Below, piece by piece: positions 1 to 7,541 of a stretch of DNA of 64,000 nucleotides. This DNA is from Zobellia galactanivorans (GTDB lineage: Bacteria > Bacteroidota > Bacteroidia > Flavobacteriales > Flavobacteriaceae). The notes below the pieces were generated by a model. The model was not told where the DNA came from, did no database searches, and was given only the letters and a program-made list of their open reading frames with translations. The stretch spans positions 3,344,501 to 3,408,500 of the forward strand of contig NC_015844.1 of NCBI RefSeq assembly GCF_000973105.1. Reading direction: 5' to 3'. The translations under genes were made by a program, and so were the position numbers. Within the stretch, counting starts at the first letter, position 1. Each line of letters opens with the position of its first letter.

Positions 1-129
1 TTTACCCTTCCGGAAACTATCGATTCCGAAGCGATCAAGGCGGAGTATATTGATGGGGTATTAAAAATCACCTTGCCCAAAAAAGAAGAAGCTTTGCCAA
101 AACCAAAGCGTGTTATTGAACTAAAATAA
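1..129 (+). CDS. Small heat-shock protein (Hsp20/alpha-crystallin), C-terminal end only
   Basis: The window opens inside this gene; the last 42 codons and the TAA stop are visible. The tail reads as the end of an alpha-crystallin domain: a strand with LPETID, the conserved A-x-Y-x-x-G-V-L-x-I-x-L-P-K block (here IDGVLKITLPK), then a short basic extension ending RVIELK, which has the I-x-x/V-I-x type of C-terminal motif used for oligomer contacts. Hsp20 proteins are ATP-independent holdases that bind unfolding proteins in the cytoplasm. A strong terminator follows about 90 bp downstream, so it ends its transcription unit. The N-terminus and start lie outside the window. Confidence 0.85.
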   Translation, partial: FTLPETIDSEAIKAEYIDGVLKITLPKKEEALPKPKRVIELK

Positions 130-220
130 ACGGTGGTTTGTTGGGTCCGACCTTCGTGGTTTGACCTTTCATAATTCCGATTTAGATTGGGTTTTATTTA
201 GTTGGTTGGTTAGTTGAAGA

Positions 221-252
221 AGCCCTTTAGATTTTTCTAAAGGGCTTTTTTT
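221..252 (+). terminator. Rho-independent terminator after the Hsp20 gene
   Basis: A perfect 11-bp stem (AGCCCTTTAGA at 221-231 and its complement at 236-246) closes a TTTT loop and runs directly into a seven-T tract. It sits about 90 bp past the Hsp20 stop. The rest of 130-521 shows no gene; it holds only two similar short stretches beginning TTTTTATAGGGAAA, near 384 and 510. Confidence 0.9.
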
Positions 253-521
253 CTGTTGGAATTAGTTCTAAATTACCGTTTTTTCCTCGCTTGTTATCTT
301 CGGATGGGAGGGGGGAATTCAAAAAATACAAACTGTTTTTCTTGGATAAAAATCGGAATCGGAAAGGGTGTGAAATTAATGGATTTTTATAGGGAAAATA
401 CGATTTAGTCTTGTCTAAAAAATGTAGTTACCTATCTTTTAATCAGTTTTTTAGTGATTGTTATGTAAAGGTTATATGTAATTTGCTTAATTTTTGTGAC
501 ATTTTGCTTTTTATAGGGAAA

Positions 522-2510
522 TCAGACTTGTTCTTGCAGTGATTTTATCTCGTCCCTCAGTTTTGCCGCTTGTATAAAATCGAGTTCTTTGGCGGCTTTT
601 TCCATGGCCTTTCTTTTTTCACGGACCATTTTTTCGATTTGGTCTTTGGTCAGGTAATCGAGGTCGGGTTCCGCGGCCCGCATTTCTTCTTTTTCAAAAT
701 GGTAGGTGGATACGGAATTTTTTGCCAGCACACTATCCAAACTTTTATTCAGGGCCTTTGGGGTAATTCCATGTTCTGTATTGTAGGCAATTTGTTTTGC
801 CCTTCGGTAGTTGGTTTGGTCAATCGTCTGCTGCATGCTATCGGTAATTTTATCGGCATACATGATGGCCTTTCCGTTAAGGTTCCTTGCGGCCCTTCCC
901 ACGGTTTGGGTCAGTGATCGGTTGCTACGTAGAAAACCTTCTTTGTCTGCATCTAGGATCGCTACCAATGAAACTTCCGGTAGGTCCAATCCTTCACGAA
1001 GCAGGTTCACCCCGATCAATACATCAAAAATACCTTTCCTAAGGTCTTGCATGATCTCTACGCGCTCTAAGGTATCTACATCACTGTGGATGTATCTACA
1101 GCGAACATTTATCCGTGTGAGGTATTTGGCGAGCTCTTCGGCCATTCTTTTGGTCAAGGTGGTAACCAGGGTACGTTCGTCTTTTTCGACACGTACTTGA
1201 ATCTCTTCTACAAGATCATCGATTTGATTTTGGCTGGGCCTCACCTCGATTATAGGGTCTAAGAGTCCCGTTGGCCGTATCACTTGTTCTACAAACACCC
1301 CTTGACAGAGTTGTAGTTCGTAATCCGCAGGGGTTGCGCTCACATATATGGCTTGGTTTTGTAAGGCCTCGAACTCTTCAAATTTTAAAGGGCGGTTGTC
1401 CATGGCCGCGGGAAGCCTAAAACCATAGTCCACTAAATTCACCTTTCTTGAACGGTCACCTCCGTACATGGCGTGTACTTGTGGTATGGTTACATGACTT
1501 TCGTCGATGACCATTAAGTAATCGTCGGGAAAGTAATCGAGTAAACAGAAAGGTCTGGTTCCGGGTTCTCGGCCGTCCAAATAACGGGAGTAATTCTCTA
1601 TTCCGGAACAATAGCCCAGTTCACGAATCATTTCTAAATCAAAACTTGTGCGTTCTTCAAGGCGTTTTGCTTCAAGTGGTTTCCCTATTTCCTTAAAATA
1701 GTCTACCTGCTTTACCATATCTTCCTGAATTTGATGAATAGCACCTTGGAGGATATCAGGAGAAGTAACGAACATATTGGCCGGGTAGATATTCAAAGTC
1801 TCATAAACCTCGATTACGTTGTTGTTAAACGGGTCAAAAGCCTCTATTTCCTCGATTTCGTCCCCGAAAAAATGAATGCGAAAGGCGTGGTCCGCATAGC
1901 TGGGGAAGACATCCACAACGTCGCCCTTTACTCGAAAGTTACCGTTTCGAAAATCGGCGGTAGTTCTTGAGTATAGGCTCTGCACCAATTGATGTAGGAA
2001 CTTGGTACGGGCGATCACTTGGTCTTTTTTGATGGAGATGACGTTCTTTTGGAATTCCACAGGGTTTCCAATACCGTACAGACATGAGACGGAGGCCACG
2101 ACCAAAACGTCACGACGCCCTGAGAGCAAGGATGAGGTGGCGCTCAAACGTAGTTTTTCAATATCTTCATTGATGGAGAGATCTTTCTCGATGTACAGTC
2201 CGGACGAGGGTATAAAAGCTTCCGGTTGGTAATAATCGTAATACGAAACAAAATACTCCACCGCATTTTCTGGAAAAAATTGCTTGAACTCCGAGTACAA
2301 TTGGGCGGCCAAGGTTTTGTTATGGGCGAGCACCAAGGTAGGGCGCTGTACTTGTTCAATAACATTGGCCACGGTAAACGTTTTACCCGAACCGGTCACC
2401 CCTAAAAGGGTTTGGTAGCGTTCACCGGTTTCCATTCCCTCAACAAGTTGTTTTATGGCTTGGGGTTGATCGCCCGTCGGTTTGAACTCTGAGACTACTT
2501 TAAATTTCAT
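522..2510 (-). CDS. uvrB: UvrABC excision nuclease subunit B
   Basis: UvrB is the damage-verifying helicase-like subunit of nucleotide excision repair; it is loaded by UvrA and recruits UvrC for dual incision. The 662 aa are normal length. Seen: Walker A GVTGSGKT at 37-44; the DNA-clamping beta-hairpin with its aromatic cluster YYDYYQPEAF from about residue 90; DESH helicase motif II near 340; helicase motifs V/VI (NLLREGLDLPE, QTVGRAARN) near 510-550; and a C-terminal UVR motif (KAAKELDFIQAAKLRDEI) that contacts UvrC. The ATG at 2510 gives the canonical N-terminus, with PTGDQPQAI at 11-19. The gene stands alone, with no uvrA or uvrC nearby. Confidence 0.98.
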   Translation of the reverse strand: MKFKVVSEFKPTGDQPQAIKQLVEGMETGERYQTLLGVTGSGKTFTVANVIEQVQRPTLVLAHNKTLAAQLYSEFKQFFPENAVEYFVSYYDYYQPEAFIPSSGLYIEKDLSINEDIEKLRLSATSSLLSGRRDVLVVASVSCLYGIGNPVEFQKNVISIKKDQVIARTKFLHQLVQSLYSRTTADFRNGNFRVKGDVVDVFPSYADHAFRIHFFGDEIEEIEAFDPFNNNVIEVYETLNIYPANMFVTSPDILQGAIHQIQEDMVKQVDYFKEIGKPLEAKRLEERTSFDLEMIRELGYCSGIENYSRYLDGREPGTRPFCLLDYFPDDYLMVIDESHVTIPQVHAMYGGDRSRKVNLVDYGFRLPAAMDNRPLKFEEFEALQNQAIYVSATPADYELQLCQGVFVEQVIRPTGLLDPIIEVRPSQNQIDDLVEEIQVRVEKDERTLVTTLTKRMAEELAKYLTRINVRCRYIHSDVDTLERVEIMQDLRKGIFDVLIGVNLLREGLDLPEVSLVAILDADKEGFLRSNRSLTQTVGRAARNLNGKAIMYADKITDSMQQTIDQTNYRRAKQIAYNTEHGITPKALNKSLDSVLAKNSVSTYHFEKEEMRAAEPDLDYLTKDQIEKMVREKRKAMEKAAKELDFIQAAKLRDEIKSLQEQV

Positions 2511-2569
2511 TCCTTAAAATTACAAAAGAAGTGTGATTTAAAGGGGTTCAATTCAAATATTCCGTGCAT

Positions 2570-2752
2570 CTATCGGAGTACTGAAAAATGACCTGTAGAG
2601 GTTTTGCCCGAATCGGAGCTTTGAAACAAGTACCAATAATCGGTTTCAGGTAGTTTTCGTGATTTTTCGGTGTTATTTCCCAGGCCTACTTCGTAATTAG
2701 AAGGGTAGTATTTACTTGAAGGAAAGCTATTATAAAAGCCGAAATATTTGTT
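2570..2752 (-). pseudogene. Remnant of a T9SS type B cargo protein (C-terminal sorting domain only)
   Basis: On the minus strand an open stretch of 60 codons with no start codon ends at 2570. Its last part reads LPETDYWYLFQSSDSG, then TGHFSVLR and stop. This is the end of the gliding-motility-associated C-terminal domain (type B T9SS signal), whose usual ending is LPxGxYWY...GHFxLxR. A stop codon at 2753-2755 cuts it off on the upstream side. It lies 27 bp beyond the stop of another broken type B protein (2780-3401), so two cargo genes or tails have decayed side by side. It is too short and startless to be a functional gene. Confidence 0.7.
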
Positions 2753-2779
2753 CTATATAAATTCTATGAGTGGTCCATT

Positions 2780-3401
2780 TTATTGCTTTAAGGTAAAATG
2801 GCCTTTAAATTCTTTGCCATTCTCTAAGTTGATCCTAAACCAATAGTCCGATGACGGAAGGGGCTGGCCGTTCATAGATCCATCCCAGCCAGTAGAGTTG
2901 GGGTAAATTTGCTTTACCAGTTTGCCGTAGCGACCATAGATGTGGATTGCCTGGTTTTCAAAATGGGTGATGACACCGGTTATTTGCCATCTATCGTTCG
3001 TGTCATCGCCATTGGGGGTAATGCACTTGGGGAATCCAATGACCGAGATTTCCTTTTCTGTGATACCGCACCCATTTTTACCACGTACCACGATGGTATA
3101 AAACCCGGTTTCTACATTGTTGAACCTATTTTCGTCTTGGTAATTTTTCCCGTCAAGGGAATACTCGTAGTCTCCATCTTCACGTACTTCTATCTCAACG
3201 ATATAGTTGCCGAAGGATTCCTCAATGCTTACTTCTTCAATACGAATGGGGATTGAAGGGACAAGCAACAATGAAATGGGATATGTAATCTGGAATATCG
3301 CTATTTCCACAAACAACAATAGCATCGATACAGTCATTTGCTTGCTGGGAAATGCCGCGGAAAAAGCTTGAAATAAAAATTACCGTAAAGAAGAATTTCA
3401 T
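2780..3401 (-). pseudogene. Broken gliding-motility-associated T9SS type B protein (internal deletion and frameshift)
   Basis: Two pieces of one protein lie in different frames. From an ATG at 3401 the minus strand encodes a signal peptide (MKFFFTVIFISSFF...) followed by QANDCIDAIVVCGNSDI, the usual mature start of large flavobacterial type B cargo proteins; this frame stops near 3240. A second frame, open from 3337 to 2780, holds a SprB-like repeat (EYSLDGKNYQ, VRGKNGCG) and a complete type B C-terminal domain (CITPNGDDTNDRWQI, IYGRYGKLV, LPSSDYWFRI, FKGHFTLKQ). The head and tail of a much longer protein thus seem joined by a deletion that also shifted the frame. The 185-codon frame alone would start inside hydrophobic out-of-frame sequence, so calling it an intact gene would be misleading. 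Confidence 0.75.
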
Positions 3402-3531
3402 CGTGTTCAATTATATTCCAAGGTCGAATATAATCGAAAGGGTGGGTCGCCAATAATTCGAAGGAATAAATACTAGAAAACTACGACCTATTTCGACTGG
3501 ATTACCGGTAGAAAACGTTAAGAATTAGCTT

Positions 3532-4365
3532 TTATAAATCCCGTTTTTTCAAAAGGGCATAAGAACCGTAAATAAAAATGGCCGTCCATGCCAACACAAT
3601 AAGTATTTCGTACCAATGTACATGATAGTTTAGAACAATTTCCTCTCCCATTTGGTTGACGGCGGTCTGTACGGCGCTCAATCGGGAGAAGGGTTCCTTT
3701 ATCAGGTTCCACATGGCATTTAGGGGAAAAAAGCCCATAACAAAATCGGTTGTCTCCCCATCAAAAAAACGCCACCTGATGATGCCGCGTACAAAGGTCT
3801 CAAATACTTGCCACAGGATTAGAAACCCCAATGCAAAAGCCGACCTTTTTACCAAGATGCCCAAGAAGAGGCAGAAAGAGAAAAAACCGACCAGCTTAAC
3901 AAAAAATGCAAGGAGGAACTCCAATCCCGAAAAGATAATGCCGATTTCGTTAAAGTCGGAATAGATAAGCCCTAAAATAAGGGACACTACAAATACAAAG
4001 ACCGTTGATGCCAAGGCGAAGGAGATGACGGTGAGAAACTTCGATAGAATGAATTCCTTTTTTGAAAGTCCGTCTATCAAGTTCTGTTTAATGGTCTTGT
4101 TGCTGTATTCGTTGGCCATCATGGACACGATGACAATGGCCAGGAACAATTTAAAAAATGCGGTTATAAAAGCGTTGAAGTGCCATATGTAGGGAAAGTT
4201 GAAAATCCCCTGTTCGGCCAAGTGAAACTTTATCGGTCCGATATCGAATTTAACCGCGGCGACCAAGGCAATGGAACTTAGAAGTACAAAGTAGGAGAGG
4301 ATTAAGATTTTGCTGGCCCTGTTGTTCCACAATTTTATGAATTCTATTTGTAAGAGTCGAGTCAT
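3532..4365 (-). CDS. ABC-2 type transporter permease
   Basis: This 277-aa membrane protein has about six hydrophobic segments (roughly 19-38, 62-83, 111-133, 140-165, 168-190 and 250-271) and the cytoplasmic-loop motif of ABC-2 permeases, NEYSNKTIKQNLIDGLSKKEF, near 84-105. It is the membrane half of an exporter whose ATPase is encoded 5 bp upstream in the same direction, so the two are certainly co-transcribed. Family members export lantibiotics, bacitracin, lipids or Na+; the substrate cannot be read from the sequence. The start is ATG at 4365. Confidence 0.88.
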   Translation of the reverse strand: MTRLLQIEFIKLWNNRASKILILSYFVLLSSIALVAAVKFDIGPIKFHLAEQGIFNFPYIWHFNAFITAFFKLFLAIVIVSMMANEYSNKTIKQNLIDGLSKKEFILSKFLTVISFALASTVFVFVVSLILGLIYSDFNEIGIIFSGLEFLLAFFVKLVGFFSFCLFLGILVKRSAFALGFLILWQVFETFVRGIIRWRFFDGETTDFVMGFFPLNAMWNLIKEPFSRLSAVQTAVNQMGEEIVLNYHVHWYEILIVLAWTAIFIYGSYALLKKRDL

Positions 4366-4370
4366 GGCTT

Positions 4371-5273
4371 TTAGTTGGATTGGTTTTTGGTCAAGGTCAA
4401 GAATTGCTCTTCAAGGCTTTCTTTTCTTTTCACTAGGTGAGATAGTACAATACCTTGGTCAAAAAGGGTTTTGTTAAGTTCGCCGGCATCCATCTCTTCT
4501 TTTAAAAAGGCGGTGATGTGGCCGTTTTCCAATTTTATTTGTCCGAAACTTGCGTGCTTTTCCAGGTAGGTTTTTAATTTGTCGAGGTCATGGGTCTTTA
4601 GTTCAAAAAAACCGTGACTTGCTAACAAGCCGTCTACACGACCGGAGTATAATTTTTCTCCTTTTCTTAAGATGATAACATGGCTACAGACCTTTTCGAC
4701 TTCGTCAAGCAGGTGCGATGCCAATAAAATGGTCGTGCCCTGTGAAGCGATTTTCTTTATGATTTCCCGTATTTGGTGAATACCTTGGGGGTCGAGTCCG
4801 TTCGTCGGTTCGTCGAGAATTAATATTTCGGGATCGTTGAGTAGGGCAGAGGCAATGGCCAAGCGTTGTTTCATTCCTAGGGAATAGGTTCTGAACTTAC
4901 TGTCTTTACGGTCGAGCAATCCGACAAGTTCTAGCTTTTCCTCTATTTTTTCTTCACCCACCTCTTTTATTTTACAGACCAATTTTAGGTTTTGGACCGC
5001 TGTCATATACGGGTAGAAATTAGGTCTTTCAATGATGGCACCGACCCTTTTTAAGGCTTCGTGGGTCGTTGAAGAACCATCGAACCACTCGAAATTTCCT
5101 TCGGTTCGGTTCACGACGTTGAGAACAATGCCCAGTGTAGTAGACTTTCCACTTCCGTTAGGGCCTAGAATACCGTAGACATTGCCTTTTTCAATCGTAA
5201 AAGAAAGGTCTTTGACGGCGGTCAGGTACCCGAATTTTTTGGTGAGATGGTTAACGCTTAGAATGGTGCTCAC
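4371..5273 (-). CDS. ABC transporter ATP-binding protein (BcrA/CcmA-like)
   Basis: This 300-aa cytoplasmic ATPase powers the permease encoded immediately downstream. Seen: Walker A GPNGSGKST at 37-45; a signature of the variant form SLGMKQR at 131-137, typical of the bacitracin/lantibiotic-immunity branch instead of LSGGQ; Walker B ILILDEPTNGLD at 150-161; and the switch histidine at 187 (LLASHLLDE). The last 80 residues form the extra C-terminal domain of this subfamily. The start is GTG at 5273, which falls inside one arm of an inverted repeat (5273-5311) that may be regulatory. Immunity or self-protection export is possible but unproven. Confidence 0.92.
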   Translation of the reverse strand: MSTILSVNHLTKKFGYLTAVKDLSFTIEKGNVYGILGPNGSGKSTTLGIVLNVVNRTEGNFEWFDGSSTTHEALKRVGAIIERPNFYPYMTAVQNLKLVCKIKEVGEEKIEEKLELVGLLDRKDSKFRTYSLGMKQRLAIASALLNDPEILILDEPTNGLDPQGIHQIREIIKKIASQGTTILLASHLLDEVEKVCSHVIILRKGEKLYSGRVDGLLASHGFFELKTHDLDKLKTYLEKHASFGQIKLENGHITAFLKEEMDAGELNKTLFDQGIVLSHLVKRKESLEEQFLTLTKNQSN

Positions 5274-5311
5274 GTCAAGTGTTTTTTAGATGGATTACTT
5301 AGTACTTGACG
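5273..5311. promoter_or_regulatory. Inverted repeat over the ABC operon start codon
   Basis: CGTCAAGT at 5273-5280 and its exact reverse complement ACTTGACG at 5304-5311 are separated by 23 nt. One arm overlaps the GTG start of the ATPase gene. It could be an operator or an mRNA hairpin hiding the start. An 8-bp match at this spacing can also arise by chance. Confidence 0.35.
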
Positions 5312-5341
5312 AGATACCTTATGGAATGTTACATAAAAATA

Positions 5342-7390
5342 TTAATTTCTATTTACGCGGTAGGTGATTTTTCTATTCGTTATTACGTTAGTGGGGCTAC
5401 TCCTGTTCACTGTCACGGTTTCGGAAGGGTCGTCCGTAGTGATATTGGAGTCGACCTGGTCTTGGCTATTGCTTACCGTATTCGTATAGTTCGCAGTTGT
5501 CATATAGATATTGGCTAAACTGGCCCTAGTGACCAAAGTCAAAGTTTCTAGGTCACCGGAAGTCATACCTCCAACATTCCAATCAGGATAAGTGAACGTT
5601 CCTTTGGATACGGAAGAGGAAATGAGCTCTAGGCCAGGGGGTAAAACATCGGTCAAGACTAGGTTGGTGACCGGGTCTATGCCTAAGGTTTCGACCGTAA
5701 TCGTAAAAGTGACCGTATCTCCTTCGGTAACCGTATTTTGGTCGGCATCTTTTCTTAGAATGATATCGGGCTCACAATAGTAAGCGGTCAAAGGTTGCGA
5801 ATCATAGGAACAGCCTCCTTTTGTAACCCGTACGTAATAATCGCCTGCATTGGTTGGTGTATATGTGGCACTATTTGCACCTGCGATCAAAGCGCCGTTT
5901 TCAAACCATTGGTAATCGTCAAAATTGGGGTCGACAACGACCACCTCTGCATTGGGCAAGCAACCGCCACCTGTAACTTGTAAGTCTACTTCCGGTACGG
6001 TATCAAAGCCTGAAAAATATCCGGCAATACCTCTGGCACCACTAAAACCAATAAATCCAACAGCAATTGGTCCCGTTGATTCTACGGTTACATCTCCGGT
6101 TAAGCCGGCAACATAATAGGTTTTCCACAAGCTTGTTCCTGCAACTGTGGAAGGGGCGGGTAGGACGACCGGTCCACTACCATCCGTTACCGTAATATTG
6201 GCATCTGGGGTTGAAGTAGAGGCAATTAGGGTTACCCCGCCTGTCATGGTTATTCCTGCGGCATCTTCTATATGTGTAATATTATCTACCGTATCGGGTA
6301 ACAAACAGTTTACGGGGGCGATAAAGTTTAAGCCTTGGGTGTAAATAGCACTTGCCCCTGCCATTAGTTGATAGGCATAGGCATCCTTTGAGGTAGTTAC
6401 GTACATATTTCCTCCTGCGGAAGAAACCGAGTAATTGCTTTCGGGAATCTCAAAATAATCCCCATCATTTATAGTGGCAATAGGGGTGGTACTTCCGTTG
6501 ACATAGATATTGGTGCCGTTTTGGGTACCGATAATAATTGGTATTTCTGTTTCACTGGTACCGTTTCCTCTAATAAAAACATATTCCTTTCCCAGTTTAT
6601 TCTGGGGTACCGGTTGGTCAATTGCAGCATCCCTACCCGAGTAACCGGTCCTAACACTTGTGTTAAGTCCCCCATTACTAATAACGATAGGGTTATTGGA
6701 AATCACGTCAGCTCCTAACCAGCCGTCGGCATTTGCGGGAGTTTCACCAACATAGGCCTCAAAGACAAAAGATTCATTGGCGTCTAAATTAATGGTGTAA
6801 GAATCGGCAGTTATTCCGTCTCTATCATTGCCTAACCGAAACTCACAACCTGGGTCATAACCTGAAACTGTTACCGTAGTGCCATCTTCGGTAGCCATTA
6901 TTCCCAATGAATTTGTCAGGCTTCCTTGAGTTCCTTTATTCGGGGTTCCCCCCCACTTAAAATGGGTTCCCATCGCCTGCCTTCCTTTACTGGTCAAGGA
7001 AGTTGCTTGTGAACCGGACCTACCTCTGTAGTTCACGTAGAATTTTTGGCCGCCTGGAGCTTCCAATCGTAATCCGCCACCTGTAAGAACCACTCCCGTA
7101 CTATCATTTACCATCATGGTAATGTTATTATCCCCATTGGCCAATACGATTTCTTGAGGTGTAGTTTTGGATAGGGTAGTAGAGGAGTATGTTGAGGTAG
7201 ACGTGCCTTGATATATGTTAACGGGAAATGCCGTGGTTTCCGGAGTGGATAAATAAATGCTCTGTTGCGTAACAGCTTGGTTGTTGCCACCTTGTTTTAA
7301 TGGCGGCAGATAATGAAGGTCGCTCAGCTGTGAAAACCCTGCGGCAGACACCATAAAAAAGAGTATAAACGAAAATAACTTTAGTCTCAT
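5342..7390 (-). CDS. Secreted protein, short paralogue of the adjacent giant adhesin's N-terminal region
   Basis: This 682-aa protein starts with a signal peptide (cleavage likely after AAGFS, before QLSDLHYLPPLKQG). Residues about 22-500 form a large extracellular domain of the IgGFc-binding-protein-like type, nearly collinear with the head of the giant adhesin just upstream (shared QLSDLHYLPPLKQG, IYLSTPE, YVNYRG, LGIMATED, CEFRL, AAIDQPVP, GYFSGFDTVP). An Ig-like segment ending in SQPLTAYYCEPD follows, then a DUF11-type conserved repeat domain (about 545-660). It ends soon after with RKITYRVNRN: there are no SprB repeats and no recognisable T9SS C-terminal domain. Its fate after Sec export is therefore unclear. 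It follows the giant gene by about 150 bp, past a terminator. Confidence 0.85.
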   Translation of the reverse strand: MRLKLFSFILFFMVSAAGFSQLSDLHYLPPLKQGGNNQAVTQQSIYLSTPETTAFPVNIYQGTSTSTYSSTTLSKTTPQEIVLANGDNNITMMVNDSTGVVLTGGGLRLEAPGGQKFYVNYRGRSGSQATSLTSKGRQAMGTHFKWGGTPNKGTQGSLTNSLGIMATEDGTTVTVSGYDPGCEFRLGNDRDGITADSYTINLDANESFVFEAYVGETPANADGWLGADVISNNPIVISNGGLNTSVRTGYSGRDAAIDQPVPQNKLGKEYVFIRGNGTSETEIPIIIGTQNGTNIYVNGSTTPIATINDGDYFEIPESNYSVSSAGGNMYVTTSKDAYAYQLMAGASAIYTQGLNFIAPVNCLLPDTVDNITHIEDAAGITMTGGVTLIASTSTPDANITVTDGSGPVVLPAPSTVAGTSLWKTYYVAGLTGDVTVESTGPIAVGFIGFSGARGIAGYFSGFDTVPEVDLQVTGGGCLPNAEVVVVDPNFDDYQWFENGALIAGANSATYTPTNAGDYYVRVTKGGCSYDSQPLTAYYCEPDIILRKDADQNTVTEGDTVTFTITVETLGIDPVTNLVLTDVLPPGLELISSSVSKGTFTYPDWNVGGMTSGDLETLTLVTRASLANIYMTTANYTNTVSNSQDQVDSNITTDDPSETVTVNRSSPTNVITNRKITYRVNRN

Positions 7391-7488
7391 TTTGAAGCGC
7401 TAGCGAATGAATGTTTGTCAAATCAACTCAAATTGTAGCATGTTGGCAAATATTAGTTGTCAAAGCCTTGTTTATAGTTGTTAAGGGT

Positions 7489-7529
7489 AAAAAAACAAAG
7501 GCAGCTACTATTGTAACTGTCTTTGTTTT
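7489..7529 (-). terminator. Terminator after the giant adhesin gene
   Basis: On the minus strand, 13 nt after the adhesin stop, a roughly 13-bp stem (AAAACAAAGNCAG with CTGNCTTTGTTTT, one G-T pair) closes a 12-nt loop and continues into a seven-T run. It separates the giant gene from its short paralogue downstream. Confidence 0.75.
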
Positions 7530-7541
7530 AGTTGATTGTGC

